Notes: generated by a model not told the origin, from the letters alone. Shown: positions 17,122-27,513, counted from the first letter of the stretch. The stretch: 64,000 bases of DNA from Paracoccus wurundjeri (GCF_030678915.1 NZ_JAUUTZ010000012.1:62001-126000); one strand, 5' to 3'. A program made the numbers and translations.

Positions 17122-18441
17122 ATGTCCCAGACAGAGTCTTTGAGTATCGGCGATCAGGTTCCGCATTCAGAGCCTATACGCATGCGTACTCTGGCGTTAT
17201 TGCGCTGGTTCGCGATTGCCGGGCAACTGGCGGCGGTGGTTACGGCGTCGGCGATGGGTATGCAATTCCCGATCATATGGGCGTTGGTCCTGATCGCAAT
17301 CGCCGGAGTCATGAATCTATGGCTGTTTTTGCAGGTTCCTACCCGGATTTCGCCCAATAGCGCCGTTCTTCAATTGCTGTTCGACGTCGCGCAGATCTCG
17401 GCTTTGCTGGGCCTGACCGGTGGATTGGCCAATCCGTTCGCGCTTCTGGTTCTGGCACCGGTCACGATTGCGGCAACAGCGCTTAACGCCCGCCATACAT
17501 TCGCATTGGGACTGGCGACCGTCGCCCTGATCACCCTGTCCGCCGTTCTGGCCATCCCCGTTCGTTATCCCGACGGAGATATGATGCTTCTGGATCCCCT
17601 GCTTCAGATCGGTCACTGGCTTGCGTTGATTATCGGCGTGTTCTTTTTCTCGGGCTATGCGCATCGCGTCACGGCCGAATTATCCGCCACCTCGAACGCG
17701 CTGTTCGCGACGCAGATGGCCCTCGCGCGAGAGCAGCGGTTGCAGCATCTAGGGGGCGTGGTTGCCGCGGCGGCGCATGAAATGGGAACACCACTGGCAA
17801 CGATCAAGCTGGTCACATCGGAACTGATCGACGAGTTGGGAGACCGGCCCGAACTGTCGCCTGATCTTAACGCATTGCGCGACTCGGCCGATCGCTGCGC
17901 ATATATCCTGCGCAGTATGGGAAGGGCAGGGAAGGACGATCTTCTGCTGCATTCCGCGCTTCTAAGCGCGATGCTTGAAGATGCCGTGGGGCCACATGGT
18001 GATCGTGGCCCGGCGGTTGAAATCCATGCGCCGGATATAAGTGTCCGCCGCGATCCGGCGGTGATTCACGCGCTGCGCAATCTGATCCAGAATGCTGTCG
18101 ATTTCGCCAGTAAACGAGTTCAGATAGAGGCCGAACATGACAGCGAAACCCTGACTGTCACGATCAAGGATGACGGGCCGGGCTATCCCGGCAGCCTGCT
18201 TTCGCGGATCGGCGATCCCTATCTGACGAGTCGCCGAGGCGGAGCGCAGCGCCAGGGATATGATGGTATGGGGCTGGGCTTGTTTATCGCCAAGACCCTG
18301 CTCGAGCGGTCGGGGGCCCGGCTGGAATTCTCGAATGGCGGGCCCGGTGCGGTGGTCCGGGTCACATGGCCGCTGGAGCGTTTGAAAACCGACAGCCGGG
18401 CGATCCTTGGCGAAAACCCTCATCACCCGGCCGATCCCTGA
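17122..18441 (+). CDS. regB: Redox sensor histidine kinase RegB/PrrB
   Basis: Inner-membrane kinase of 439 residues that phosphorylates RegA when the respiratory chain is reduced. Six TM helices span about 22-190, with the conserved quinone-sensing segment GGLANPFALLVLAP between helices 3 and 4. H-box His219 (AHEMGTPLATIK). The conserved redox cysteine is Cys259 in DRCAYILRSMGRAGKDD, the redox box equivalent to Cys265 of R. capsulatus. The ATPase domain has NLIQNAVDFA (N box), DDGPGYP and GMGLGLFIAKTL. The 90-base gap to senC is a shared promoter region. Confidence 0.97.
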   Translation: MSQTESLSIGDQVPHSEPIRMRTLALLRWFAIAGQLAAVVTASAMGMQFPIIWALVLIAIAGVMNLWLFLQVPTRISPNSAVLQLLFDVAQISALLGLTGGLANPFALLVLAPVTIAATALNARHTFALGLATVALITLSAVLAIPVRYPDGDMMLLDPLLQIGHWLALIIGVFFFSGYAHRVTAELSATSNALFATQMALAREQRLQHLGGVVAAAAHEMGTPLATIKLVTSELIDELGDRPELSPDLNALRDSADRCAYILRSMGRAGKDDLLLHSALLSAMLEDAVGPHGDRGPAVEIHAPDISVRRDPAVIHALRNLIQNAVDFASKRVQIEAEHDSETLTVTIKDDGPGYPGSLLSRIGDPYLTSRRGGAQRQGYDGMGLGLFIAKTLLERSGARLEFSNGGPGAVVRVTWPLERLKTDSRAILGENPHHPADP

Positions 18442-18505
18442 ATTTTAGGCTTGCGGAATTAAAATACCCGTTATAGTTGTGCTTCTTTTCCCGAGGAACG
18501 GTTGC

Positions 18506-19963
18506 GTGGACGATGTTACGTTCTTGATTATCGGCTTATCCCTGATTTGCGGCGCGCTGTCCGTCATAGCGGGGCTGGCATTGATCCGGCTTTGGGAGCG
18601 CGGGCGCCATCCGGCGGCGCAAGCTGCCGCAAGTGATGTTTCAAAGCGGAAAATCCCCACGGTATTCCTGTTCAAAGGCACGGATCTGCTTGATGCAACG
18701 GAACCCGCTCGTCATTGGCTGGGGCGAAGCGGCATGCCCGGAACCGAATGGCAGCAGGTGCGGAACTGGATTGAAGCGCATTTCCCGCAGGCAAGGGGGC
18801 TTGCGGCCGGTGGTGATTTTACCTGTACCGACCTGTCTACCCGGATCAGTCCCGACGGCGACGAAATTCGCCTTTTGATTGAAAGCCCCGGCGAGAACCT
18901 GACCCGCGTCACCTTGGCCCCGGCGAATCCCGGTAGTGGCGACGGCAACGACATCATGTCCCGATATGCCATGGAAGACGAGCTTGCCGTGCTGCGTCAG
19001 GCTTTCGACAACGCGCCATCGTTGCTGTGGCGGCAGGACCCGTCCGGGCGTATTACATGGGCGAATGCCTCTTATCTGTCGCAGGTCAGGAAAATCACAG
19101 GCAAGGAACCCGGCTGGCCGATGCTGCATCTGTTTGATTTGCCCGATAACGGAGCCAAAAGTTGCCGCGCCAAGCTGGTCTCTGGGGATGAGACCTTGTG
19201 GTTTGATTGCCGGCGTCACGATGTTGGGCAGGATACGATGTTTTTCGCCGCCTCCGCCGATGCCGCCGTGCGCGCCGAAAGGTTTCTGCGCGAATTCGTG
19301 CAGACCCTGACCAGAACATTTGCCACCTTGAGCACCGGCTTTGCGATATTCGACCGGCAACGCAATTTGCAGCTATTCAATCCTGCGATCATTGATCTGA
19401 CCGGTATCCGGGCAGATTTTCTGGCATCGCGTCCGACGCTTGCGGATTTCCTTGATCAGCTGCGCGAATTGCGGATGGTGCCCGAGCCAAAGGATTATCC
19501 AGGCTGGCGCCGCCGGATCAATAACCTGGAAAGCGCGGCGGCGAATGGCCATCATCTTGAAGAATGGTCATTGCCCTGCGGTCGGGTTTTCCGTGTGCAG
19601 GGCAGCCCGCATCCCGATGGCGCTATCGCATTGCTGTTCGAGGATATCACTTCCGAGATCGTGATAAGGCGGGAATACCGGGAAAAGCTGGCATTGAACA
19701 AGACGGTACTGGACCAGCTCGACGATTCCCTGGCTGTATTCGGGCCGGACGGGAAGCTGGTGCTGTCCAATCGCTCATACCGGGATAACTGGAGCAATGA
19801 GGCATCGGCGGCACATGACGCATTGCGCCGCAGTTTTCTGAATCCGGGTATAGAGCCCGATGAATGCGGCGGCAGCATACCCGGCCCGGCAGGCCAGCAG
19901 ATCGGGTGGAGCATCTCGCAGGTCAGCGGCGGCTGCCGGATGCTGCGATTCCATGCCGCCTGA
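18506..19963 (+). CDS. Membrane-anchored PAS-domain protein
   Basis: About 485 residues: N-terminal TM (about 4-26), a linker, then PAS-like segments around 165-270 (AFDNAPSLLWRQDPSGRITWANASYL), 290-400 (TGFAIFDRQRNLQLFNPAIIDLTG) and 415-485 (DSLAVFGPDGKLVLSNRSYRDNW). There is no His-kinase, GGDEF or output domain, so it is a sensor without a visible effector. I choose the GTG at 18506, preceded by GAGGAAC, over an upstream GTG at 18479. It follows regB by 64 bases in the same direction, and a role in redox signalling with RegB/RegA is an inference from position only. Confidence 0.85.
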   Translation: MDDVTFLIIGLSLICGALSVIAGLALIRLWERGRHPAAQAAASDVSKRKIPTVFLFKGTDLLDATEPARHWLGRSGMPGTEWQQVRNWIEAHFPQARGLAAGGDFTCTDLSTRISPDGDEIRLLIESPGENLTRVTLAPANPGSGDGNDIMSRYAMEDELAVLRQAFDNAPSLLWRQDPSGRITWANASYLSQVRKITGKEPGWPMLHLFDLPDNGAKSCRAKLVSGDETLWFDCRRHDVGQDTMFFAASADAAVRAERFLREFVQTLTRTFATLSTGFAIFDRQRNLQLFNPAIIDLTGIRADFLASRPTLADFLDQLRELRMVPEPKDYPGWRRRINNLESAAANGHHLEEWSLPCGRVFRVQGSPHPDGAIALLFEDITSEIVIRREYREKLALNKTVLDQLDDSLAVFGPDGKLVLSNRSYRDNWSNEASAAHDALRRSFLNPGIEPDECGGSIPGPAGQQIGWSISQVSGGCRMLRFHAA

Positions 19964-20012
19964 CGATATGCCGGGGAAAGCCGTATCCCGCCCAGCAAAG
20001 CTTCGGCAGGCT

Positions 20013-23000
20013 TCAGTAATCGCGCTCGAAAAAGATGCCGATGGTGCTTTCGCCGTCGCTGGCGACCGAACCCCGGGTCCGCAGAGTATTCGAAATATCC
20101 ATATTCAGGCTTAGGGCGCTTTTGCCGTCGTCGCCGACCGATACATCGGTATAAACTTTGTCCGTCAGGTATTTGCCGGCCCGGACCGATACATTGCCCT
20201 CGTCATCGGTTGCCAGATCCAGATCGTCCAGGCCAACTTGCTTGCGCAGCCGTCCGACGATTCCGTCACCCGCGCGCCCGGCCAGAACCGCAATCGCATT
20301 CGCAAGCTGGGCCGCCTGCAATGGGCTGATATTGTCGATGCCGCGCCCGAACAGCAATTGCGACAGCACCTCTTCTTCCGGCATTTCGGGCGAGGATTCG
20401 AATTTGATATCGGGATCGCGGACGTCGCCGTCGATGATGATACGGGTCGTGACACTGTTTTCCAGTGTCTCGGCAACAAGCCGGATCACCGGGACCATGC
20501 TGCCCTGCAACTCGACAAGCCCCTCGGTCAGATCAAACCGTTTGCCAAGAAGATCCACCCGGCCCCTTATCATTTCCAGATGGCCGATCGGGATGACATT
20601 GCGGGTGGTGCCGGTGACCTGTAGTTCCCCGCCCATTTCGGCATCCACGCCCCGGCCGCGGATGAATACCTGATTGGGGGCACTGATCATCAGATCCAGC
20701 CGTGGCGGATTGGTCGGCGGCGTGGCCGGAGGCCCGCCCAGCCCGGCCTCTTGCGAGGCGGGGCCGCCATAGGGTTCAAGCCCTGCCTTCGCTCTGGTCG
20801 AGCGCGGGGGCCGCGTGTCACCGATATGCTTGATTTCGGGAATTGCCTTTGCGCCCCCCAAACCGGTCGAGGGGATGCGAATTTCCGCCTTCTCCACGTC
20901 CACACGTCCCGAGATCAGTGGGCCATCGGCATTGCGCCCGGCAAAGCGGACATTTCCGGAAATCATGATTTCGTAAAGATTGGGGTCGCGGGCGACGACA
21001 TCGTCCAATGTCACCTCAAGATCCACCGTGCCGTTCCGAATATCGACCGGACCGTTCACCGCGATCCGCCCGCCGGCCTCCATATTCCCGGCGGCATCTA
21101 CCACGATCCGGCCATTCTGCAGATCGGCGGTCACATCCAGCCCCTCAATCCGCATGCCCAGACCCGGCTCGGCGACTTCACCGCCGCGCAGGGTCACCTG
21201 ACCGCTGATGGCTTCCAGCGACGGTCGGCCGCTGATCCGCAGATCGGCTGTGACCGGGCCCTGAATGCTGCGTGTCCGGATGAAACTGTTGGCGATAGAG
21301 GCATTGGTGTCGCCATTGATACCAAGATCCATGGTCGAGAAATCACGCGCCGCCGACCCCGAAATCCGGAGACTCGTATTACCCGGCGCGGTCACATCAA
21401 GATCGGCGATGAAATTCTGAGCGGTTTCTTGTATGGTTCCGGTCAGGCTGACAGGTCCCGGAAAACCGGGCTGGATCAGTGCCAGATCGTTCAGTCTTGC
21501 ATCGACATTCAATGCCTGCGCGGGATCTCCGCTTGCGCCGATCTGGATTTGCGGATTCGAGACATCCAGTTTTTGCAGGGAAATTCCCGCATCGGATTGG
21601 GTCGCGGCAATATCGAAATTCGTCTGTCCGCGCAGGACCGCATCGGCCTTTTCCTGCCCGACCGAAAGATTGCTTGCCGATCCGTTGGCATTAATGCGGC
21701 GCGTGCCGCCCTGTTCGACAAGCGTTGCCTGCGCCGAAACCGCTCCGCCGAATCCCTGTCCGACAAAACCAAGATCGCTTGCGTCAACCGTCGCGGAAAG
21801 ATCCGTCGCGCCCTTGCCGATCTTGCCGGTCGCTTCTGCTGCCAGACGGGGGTTCTCGATCTGCGCCTGTTCGATGTCGAAAACCCCGTCACGTTCGGTC
21901 CCGATGACGCGCAGGCGTGTTTCTCCGCTTAAGGCGTTGTCGACCTGCGCCTGACCAAAGGCAAGATCCTGCCCGGTGCCGTCGACTTCCAGTCGCCGCG
22001 CGCCATCACCGGTTTCCTTCAAGACGGCATTGGCACTTAGCGAGCCATGCCAACCGGCAATCAGCGGTTCAAGCGCCGAGATGTCCACATCAGCGGAAAT
22101 ATCGGTGACGCCTTCGCCATAGGTTCCCGAAGCGGTCGCGTCGATCTGTTCATTCTTCAGTCCGACATCGCGCAAGGTGATGATGCCGTCCTTCTCTTCG
22201 GCCTTCACGCGCAGATTGGTGGTGCCCGTAGATGCCACATCGGTGCCCTGCTGGCCAAAGCCCAGATCTTCGCTTGTCCCGGTCAGATCGACAAAGCGGA
22301 TGCCGTCCTTCTCGTTCAGAAGGGCGGTGGCGTTCAGATCGCCGGTCCAGTCGGGGTTGAGCGCGGCCAGATCGGGAATCGCGATGTCGGCTGTTGCGTC
22401 CAATGCGCCAGCGGCGAAATTGCCCTTGGCCTCGGCATTGATCTGCGGGTTCGAGAACCGGAAATTCTCGACCTGAAACCCGTTCTCGACCTGTCCGGCC
22501 AGCACCGTCAGGCTGGTTTTTCCGCTTAGCGCCCGATCCAGCATCTCGATCCCGAGTTGCAGATTGTCCGCCTCGCCTCTTAGGGAAACCTGCCTTGCGC
22601 CATCCGCCCCGGTCAGTTTCGCCTCGGTCTCGACAGAGCCCTGGAAGTCGCCGCCAAGCTGGTCCAGTGCGGGCATCGAGATCTGCGCGGTGACATCGCT
22701 TGAATCGCTGTTCAGATAGCCTTGCGCATTCGCAGTCAGTCCTTGTCCGTTGATCGAAAGATCGCGAAGTTCGATGCCGGTTTCGTCCCGCCGACCCGAA
22801 AGCAGGATGCGCGACTGCCCGGCAAGAAGCCGGTCAAGCTGTTCCTGATCGACGGTGATATCCGTGCCCCGGACCGCTGCATCGATATCGAAAGCTTTGG
22901 TCAGCACGGTGTAATAGCCCGAGATCGAAGCATCGGCGCGCCCTGACAGGGGACGGCCGGCAAGGGTCGAGAGCCGGTCGAGATCCTCGTATCGTGCCTG

Positions 23001-24494
23001 CATGTCCATCGACAGCATCAGCCCGCCGGTCAGGTCGGACAGAAGACTGTAGCCCGACAGCCCGTAATCCGATCCGTTCACCTGCAATTCGCTGACCTCC
23101 AGTTGACCCTTGGCATAGGTGAACACGGCATTGCCGGTAATGGCTTCGCCGATGGCCTGCGCAAGCCCGGGATCCGCGAACTCCATCTGCCTGCCGCCGA
23201 AATCCAGTCCGCCCGTGATCTCGGACAGGGCGCCTGCCTCGTTCATGACCACCTGGCCCGAACCGTCAAGCGTCAATGCGCCGATCTTGACATCCCCCTG
23301 ATCAAGCTGGCCGACACGGCCCGCCAGGGTCCAGCCCTCTCCTTCGGCGGCGTCATATTGCAGTTCCAGCATCCCGGAATCGACGGTGGTATCGCCGCCT
23401 GCGCCGGGCAGTTTGACGGGCAGCTCGCTTGCCTCTGCATCCCGGCCAAGCGCCAGCAGCAGCTTTGCGCTTTGCGGCGCGCCCTTTTCATTGGTGGTCA
23501 CCGATCCCGAAAGATTCAGGGCATCCGTATCGATCATGAGTTCCGGCACGTTCAGCCGTCCGCTGTCACCGCGCCAGCCATCGGCGACAAGCTGGGTATC
23601 CGGGCCGAAGAACGTCCGGTCATCGGGCGGCAGAAGCGAGGCGACATCGCCGCCAAGTTCCAGCCGGAATGCCCGTCCCGGCTCACCGTCGGCAGAGCTT
23701 TCGGCACTGATCGAGGCATTGCCCGTCACCCGTGGCTGGCCATTGGTGGCAAGCCGCAGATCCGCGGTGAAACCGTCCAGCGGTCCCTCGCCGCTGATTT
23801 GGGCGGTGACCGATGGCTTGTCATACAGATCGACCAGATTGACCAGCAACCCGTCCTTGGCCTCGTCCAGCGACAGGTTCAGTGACAGGTTCTTGGTTTC
23901 ATTAATATATCCGGCGCTCAGAACAAATTCGCCCCGCGGCCCGTCAAGCCGCTTGATATTCAGATCGGCGTTACCCTCGCCACCGGCAAGGCTCATGCTG
24001 CCTGCCATGGAAATGGCGGCGGGAAGGCCGATGACGGGTTCGCCCAACTCGACCCTGTCGGCCCGGATTGTGTCGATATTCACCGAAACCGGCAGTTCCG
24101 GCAGCGCGAATTCCTTGGCTTCGGCCTTGGGCTTGCCGTCTTCGCCGGTGCCGGGCAGGCGGGGCAGCAGGATCTCGCTGGCCGAAAGTTCGGCGATCTC
24201 GATCCGTCCGACCAGCAGCGCAGACCGGTTCCACTGGATCGCTCCGTTATTCAATGTCAGCCAGGTGCCTTCATCATCGGCGATGATAAGCTGTTCGAAT
24301 GTCGCGCGAGAGGACAGGGCGCCCTTGAACCCCCGAATAACGACCTGCCGCCCCGCTCCGGACAGGTTTTTCTCAAGGAGCGAGGTCAGGAAGCCGCGGT
24401 CATCCTCGGCCTGCTCGGACAATTCGGCGGCACTTTGCGCCAGCACCGCGAGCGGAAGAAAAATAGCGAAAAGAAAGATTACAAGCCTGCGCAT
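20013..24494 (-). CDS. tamB: Translocation and assembly module subunit TamB
   Basis: 1493-residue inner-membrane-anchored periplasm-spanning protein of the AsmA/TamB bridge family, which works with TamA in outer-membrane protein or lipid transport. The N-terminal signal-anchor is MRRLVIFLFAIFLPLAVLAQ. The body is a beta-helical taco with at least four tandem units of about 100 residues starting near 631, 735, 835 and 935, each containing a (T/S)xDLxxG-like motif. The conserved DUF490 domain is at the C-terminus (about 1180-1493), ending IGIFFERDY. Its start shares one base with the tamA stop (TGATG), so the pair is translationally coupled. Confidence 0.96.
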   Translation of the reverse strand: MRRLVIFLFAIFLPLAVLAQSAAELSEQAEDDRGFLTSLLEKNLSGAGRQVVIRGFKGALSSRATFEQLIIADDEGTWLTLNNGAIQWNRSALLVGRIEIAELSASEILLPRLPGTGEDGKPKAEAKEFALPELPVSVNIDTIRADRVELGEPVIGLPAAISMAGSMSLAGGEGNADLNIKRLDGPRGEFVLSAGYINETKNLSLNLSLDEAKDGLLVNLVDLYDKPSVTAQISGEGPLDGFTADLRLATNGQPRVTGNASISAESSADGEPGRAFRLELGGDVASLLPPDDRTFFGPDTQLVADGWRGDSGRLNVPELMIDTDALNLSGSVTTNEKGAPQSAKLLLALGRDAEASELPVKLPGAGGDTTVDSGMLELQYDAAEGEGWTLAGRVGQLDQGDVKIGALTLDGSGQVVMNEAGALSEITGGLDFGGRQMEFADPGLAQAIGEAITGNAVFTYAKGQLEVSELQVNGSDYGLSGYSLLSDLTGGLMLSMDMQARYEDLDRLSTLAGRPLSGRADASISGYYTVLTKAFDIDAAVRGTDITVDQEQLDRLLAGQSRILLSGRRDETGIELRDLSINGQGLTANAQGYLNSDSSDVTAQISMPALDQLGGDFQGSVETEAKLTGADGARQVSLRGEADNLQLGIEMLDRALSGKTSLTVLAGQVENGFQVENFRFSNPQINAEAKGNFAAGALDATADIAIPDLAALNPDWTGDLNATALLNEKDGIRFVDLTGTSEDLGFGQQGTDVASTGTTNLRVKAEEKDGIITLRDVGLKNEQIDATASGTYGEGVTDISADVDISALEPLIAGWHGSLSANAVLKETGDGARRLEVDGTGQDLAFGQAQVDNALSGETRLRVIGTERDGVFDIEQAQIENPRLAAEATGKIGKGATDLSATVDASDLGFVGQGFGGAVSAQATLVEQGGTRRINANGSASNLSVGQEKADAVLRGQTNFDIAATQSDAGISLQKLDVSNPQIQIGASGDPAQALNVDARLNDLALIQPGFPGPVSLTGTIQETAQNFIADLDVTAPGNTSLRISGSAARDFSTMDLGINGDTNASIANSFIRTRSIQGPVTADLRISGRPSLEAISGQVTLRGGEVAEPGLGMRIEGLDVTADLQNGRIVVDAAGNMEAGGRIAVNGPVDIRNGTVDLEVTLDDVVARDPNLYEIMISGNVRFAGRNADGPLISGRVDVEKAEIRIPSTGLGGAKAIPEIKHIGDTRPPRSTRAKAGLEPYGGPASQEAGLGGPPATPPTNPPRLDLMISAPNQVFIRGRGVDAEMGGELQVTGTTRNVIPIGHLEMIRGRVDLLGKRFDLTEGLVELQGSMVPVIRLVAETLENSVTTRIIIDGDVRDPDIKFESSPEMPEEEVLSQLLFGRGIDNISPLQAAQLANAIAVLAGRAGDGIVGRLRKQVGLDDLDLATDDEGNVSVRAGKYLTDKVYTDVSVGDDGKSALSLNMDISNTLRTRGSVASDGESTIGIFFERDY

Positions 24495-26353
24495 CAGAAT
24501 GCCTGTCCAAGGCCAAGGTAAAGCTGCACACCGTCGCCAGTGTCGCCTCCGACCGGTCCCGCGATATCGAAACGCAGGGGCCCGATCGGAGTGTTATAAC
24601 GGATTCCGGCGCCCGCACCCGAATGCCAGTCGCTGTTGCCGCCGAATCCGGACTCTGCCCAGACCTTGCCATAGTCGGCGAAGAAGACAACCCCCAGATT
24701 TTCACCGAACTGCCAGCGAAGCTCGGCGTTAAGCACGGCGGTGCTCATCCCGCCGGTCTTGATCCGCTCGTCAGGTCCGGGAATTTCCCTTACGCCAAGC
24801 GACTCGTATGGCTGGCCACGGACGGTTCCGCCCCCGCCGGAATAGAACAGATAGTCGCGTGGCGTGCGTTCGATCTCGGTTCCTGCCACGGTTCCGATTT
24901 TCGCCCGGCCCGCCAGCGTGAACTTGTCATCTTCGCCCAGCGAATAGAAGCCCCGCGCCTCGCCCAGCGCCCTGACGCCCGATCCGGTCTCTTCGAAGCC
25001 CCTGAATGGCGTGACCTCGGCCGAAAGATAAAAGCCCCGCTTGGCATTGTTCGGTTCGTCGCGCATGTCCCATATGGCCTCCATGGGAAGCGCCAGCACC
25101 CGGAAATCGGTCTCGCCATTGGCATCGGTGACCCGCGAGGTTTCGTATTCGATCGCGATATCGGCGGTAAGCTCGTCGCTGAAAATATGGTTGAAACCAA
25201 CACCGATGGTCAGATTGTCGGAATCGTATTCCTCTTCCCGCATCCTTTCCAGCTTGGTCTCGGTATAGGCGGTTGTGTCCGGGGTGATCGTGGCGGGCCG
25301 GTCGAGGCGGAATTTCAGTTCCTCGTCGCGCCCGCTGACATCCGATCCCATATCGGAAATTTTACCGTCGATCCGCAGCCGCTCGCCGCCGCCCAGAATA
25401 TTGCGATGCATCCAATAGGCCGAGACCATTGCGCCATCGGTATTCGACAATTCGAACCCGGCGCCGATCCTGTGGGGTTTCTGCTCGACCACGGCAAGGC
25501 TGACATCCATGCTGTTATCCGGCCCAAGCTGTTCGGCCTCTTCGATCGTCGTGGCCGAGAATACGCCCGTGCGGCGAAGCCTTTTGCGCATTGTTTCCAG
25601 ATCTTCGGGATCGAACCGCTGCCCGGTCGGGAAGCCCGCGATCTTGTGGAGCCTGCGCGGATTCATGCGGCTATAGCCGGAAATATGCAAATCGCCGAAG
25701 GTGACGGCCGGGCCGGGTTCAAGCCCGATCTGGCTGTCCACGGTATTGCTGTTGTGATCCGCCACGATCTCCTGGCTGCCGACATCGGCTTTGGCATGGC
25801 CGTATTCCCGCCAGGAATCCACCGCGGACAGCGCCTCGGACTTGATCACGCCGGTTCCCGCCGGTTCGCCGCGCCGATAGTCGTTCGAGGGTTGTGCTCC
25901 GGGGGCCAGCGGGCCGATGGCCGCGCGGGAAAAGGCGAATTCCGGCCCGGGATCTATGGTGACGACAACCGACCGGACAAGTTCTGGCGCATCCAGTGGG
26001 GCGATCTCGGCAGCTTCCACGCCGTCAAGCTTGATATCGATGACTGCGGAATAATGCCCTTCGTCATACAGCGCACCCAATATCCGGGCGTAATCGCCAC
26101 GAGCAGCCGCCAGCAGATCCTGCCCGGTGATCCGATCCTCGGCCAGTGCACTGGACAAAAGCGATGTGTTTTTGATCATGCGTTCGATTCGGCCGTCATC
26201 CCCGGCAACCCGGAAATCAAGGGAAACGGGGCTGTCGCTGTCTTCGTCGCCGCCGAAAAGCCCGGAAAACGGATTCGAGGATTGCGCGTGGACCATCCCG
26301 CCAATACCCAAAGCTGTAAGGCCTATCAGAATAGCCTTCAGATATGCCCGCAT
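24494..26353 (-). CDS. tamA: Translocation and assembly module subunit TamA
   Basis: Omp85-superfamily outer-membrane protein of 619 residues. Signal peptide MRAYLKAILIGLTALGIGG then MVHA, POTRA domains at about 50-310 (including SGYSRMNPRRLHKIAGFPTG), and a 16-strand barrel from about 320 with the Omp85 motif VRGQPYESLG and a C-terminal Phe (YLGLGQAF). The frame stays open upstream, but the ATG at 26353 starts the signal peptide. It is coupled to tamB. Upstream, 113 bases separate it from glk, holding a weak version of the dispersed repeat core (GGGGTATTTGAACAGGAA, about 26378-26395). Confidence 0.95.
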   Translation of the reverse strand: MRAYLKAILIGLTALGIGGMVHAQSSNPFSGLFGGDEDSDSPVSLDFRVAGDDGRIERMIKNTSLLSSALAEDRITGQDLLAAARGDYARILGALYDEGHYSAVIDIKLDGVEAAEIAPLDAPELVRSVVVTIDPGPEFAFSRAAIGPLAPGAQPSNDYRRGEPAGTGVIKSEALSAVDSWREYGHAKADVGSQEIVADHNSNTVDSQIGLEPGPAVTFGDLHISGYSRMNPRRLHKIAGFPTGQRFDPEDLETMRKRLRRTGVFSATTIEEAEQLGPDNSMDVSLAVVEQKPHRIGAGFELSNTDGAMVSAYWMHRNILGGGERLRIDGKISDMGSDVSGRDEELKFRLDRPATITPDTTAYTETKLERMREEEYDSDNLTIGVGFNHIFSDELTADIAIEYETSRVTDANGETDFRVLALPMEAIWDMRDEPNNAKRGFYLSAEVTPFRGFEETGSGVRALGEARGFYSLGEDDKFTLAGRAKIGTVAGTEIERTPRDYLFYSGGGGTVRGQPYESLGVREIPGPDERIKTGGMSTAVLNAELRWQFGENLGVVFFADYGKVWAESGFGGNSDWHSGAGAGIRYNTPIGPLRFDIAGPVGGDTGDGVQLYLGLGQAF

Positions 26354-26466
26354 CGCGTTGTCCCCGCCCTCGGATTTCTGGGGGTATTTGAACAGGAATA
26401 GACCCGGAGATCCAGCAAGCAGATCACTGTTCCAGCAGATTGCTGCCCAGAGGTAACACCCTTGTG

Positions 26467-27393
26467 TCAGCCTGCTGCGGCAAGGCATCCATGCAATGCG
26501 GCCATATCGTCGCGGATCAGATAGATCGGCGTCGCCTCGGGAATCTGACGCATATAGTTATCGGCCAGAAAGCCGGTTTCGAAACGTTCCATCCGGTCGG
26601 CAATGCTGCGGCCCACGCTGCCCGCCAGAAACAGACCCTCCAGAGGCATGAAGCGCAGTGCCAGTTCTCGGCATAGCAGGCCGACCAGTTCCGTAAACAG
26701 GTCATAGGTGGCCACCGCCCCGGCATCTCCGTTCCCGGCGGCACGGGCGATATCTTCGCTGCGCAGGATGTCACTGCCGGTCCGCGCCGCGTGCAATCGC
26801 GCCAGCCCGCGCCCGGCAAAGGTCTCTTCGGTAGAGAAAAAGCCCTGCGCAGCGTCATATCCCAACAGGTCGACCAGCTTTTGATAGATATTCGCGGGCA
26901 GGTTCGTATGCCCCTCCTCGGCCTCCAGCGCGGTGATGATTCCGCCGGGCATCAGGCGGACGGCGCAGACATTGAACCCCGTACCCAATCCGACGACCAG
27001 ACTTTGCCCGTTGCGGGCGCGATCTTCGGGGGCTTTGCGCAGAATGGCCAGCCCGTCCCCGCGCAAGGCCGGTGTCGCATAGCCAAGCGCGGTCAGATCG
27101 TTGATAAGCCGCACCTGATCCGCATTCGTCAGCCGCGCAAGCCTGTCTTCCGAGAAATTCCAGTCGCGATTGGTCAGCTCTGCCTTGCCGCCGCTGACCG
27201 GTCCCGCCACGGCGATACAGACCGAATTGATCCGGGGATTGCCCTGTTGGTCAAGATATTGCCGCATGACATCGTCGAAACTGCTGAAATCGTCGCCGCG
27301 AAACCGTGTCACGGTCGCATTGTCGATCACGCCGTCTCTGGCAATGGCCAGCCGCGCATTCGTGCCGCCGACATCTCCCAGCAATGTCACCAT
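26467..27393 (-). CDS. glk: Glucokinase
   Basis: ATP-dependent phosphorylation of glucose at C6 in the cytoplasm, feeding mainly the Entner-Doudoroff route in this group. About 308 residues from the ATG at 27393, which starts right before the phosphate loop LLGDVGGTNARLA; an upstream in-frame start would add 35 residues with no family counterpart. Motifs: CIAVAGPVSGGKAELTNRDW, LINDLTALGYA, LVVGLGTGFNVCAV, ALEAEEGHTNLP and LFLAGSVGRSIADR, typical of the proteobacterial Glk family rather than ROK. It lies 120 bases downstream of the aldolase gene on the same strand. Confidence 0.93.
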   Translation of the reverse strand: MVTLLGDVGGTNARLAIARDGVIDNATVTRFRGDDFSSFDDVMRQYLDQQGNPRINSVCIAVAGPVSGGKAELTNRDWNFSEDRLARLTNADQVRLINDLTALGYATPALRGDGLAILRKAPEDRARNGQSLVVGLGTGFNVCAVRLMPGGIITALEAEEGHTNLPANIYQKLVDLLGYDAAQGFFSTEETFAGRGLARLHAARTGSDILRSEDIARAAGNGDAGAVATYDLFTELVGLLCRELALRFMPLEGLFLAGSVGRSIADRMERFETGFLADNYMRQIPEATPIYLIRDDMAALHGCLAAAG

Positions 27394-27513
27394 CGACCAG
27401 TCCCCAAGATCAACCTTTTCGCCAAGCCCGTTTAAACCGGTTCCCGCCTCGTTGCGAGAGTGAATGATAGCGGCAACATCACTCTGATCCGCTGCCATGC
27501 CATCGAAGCCGGT

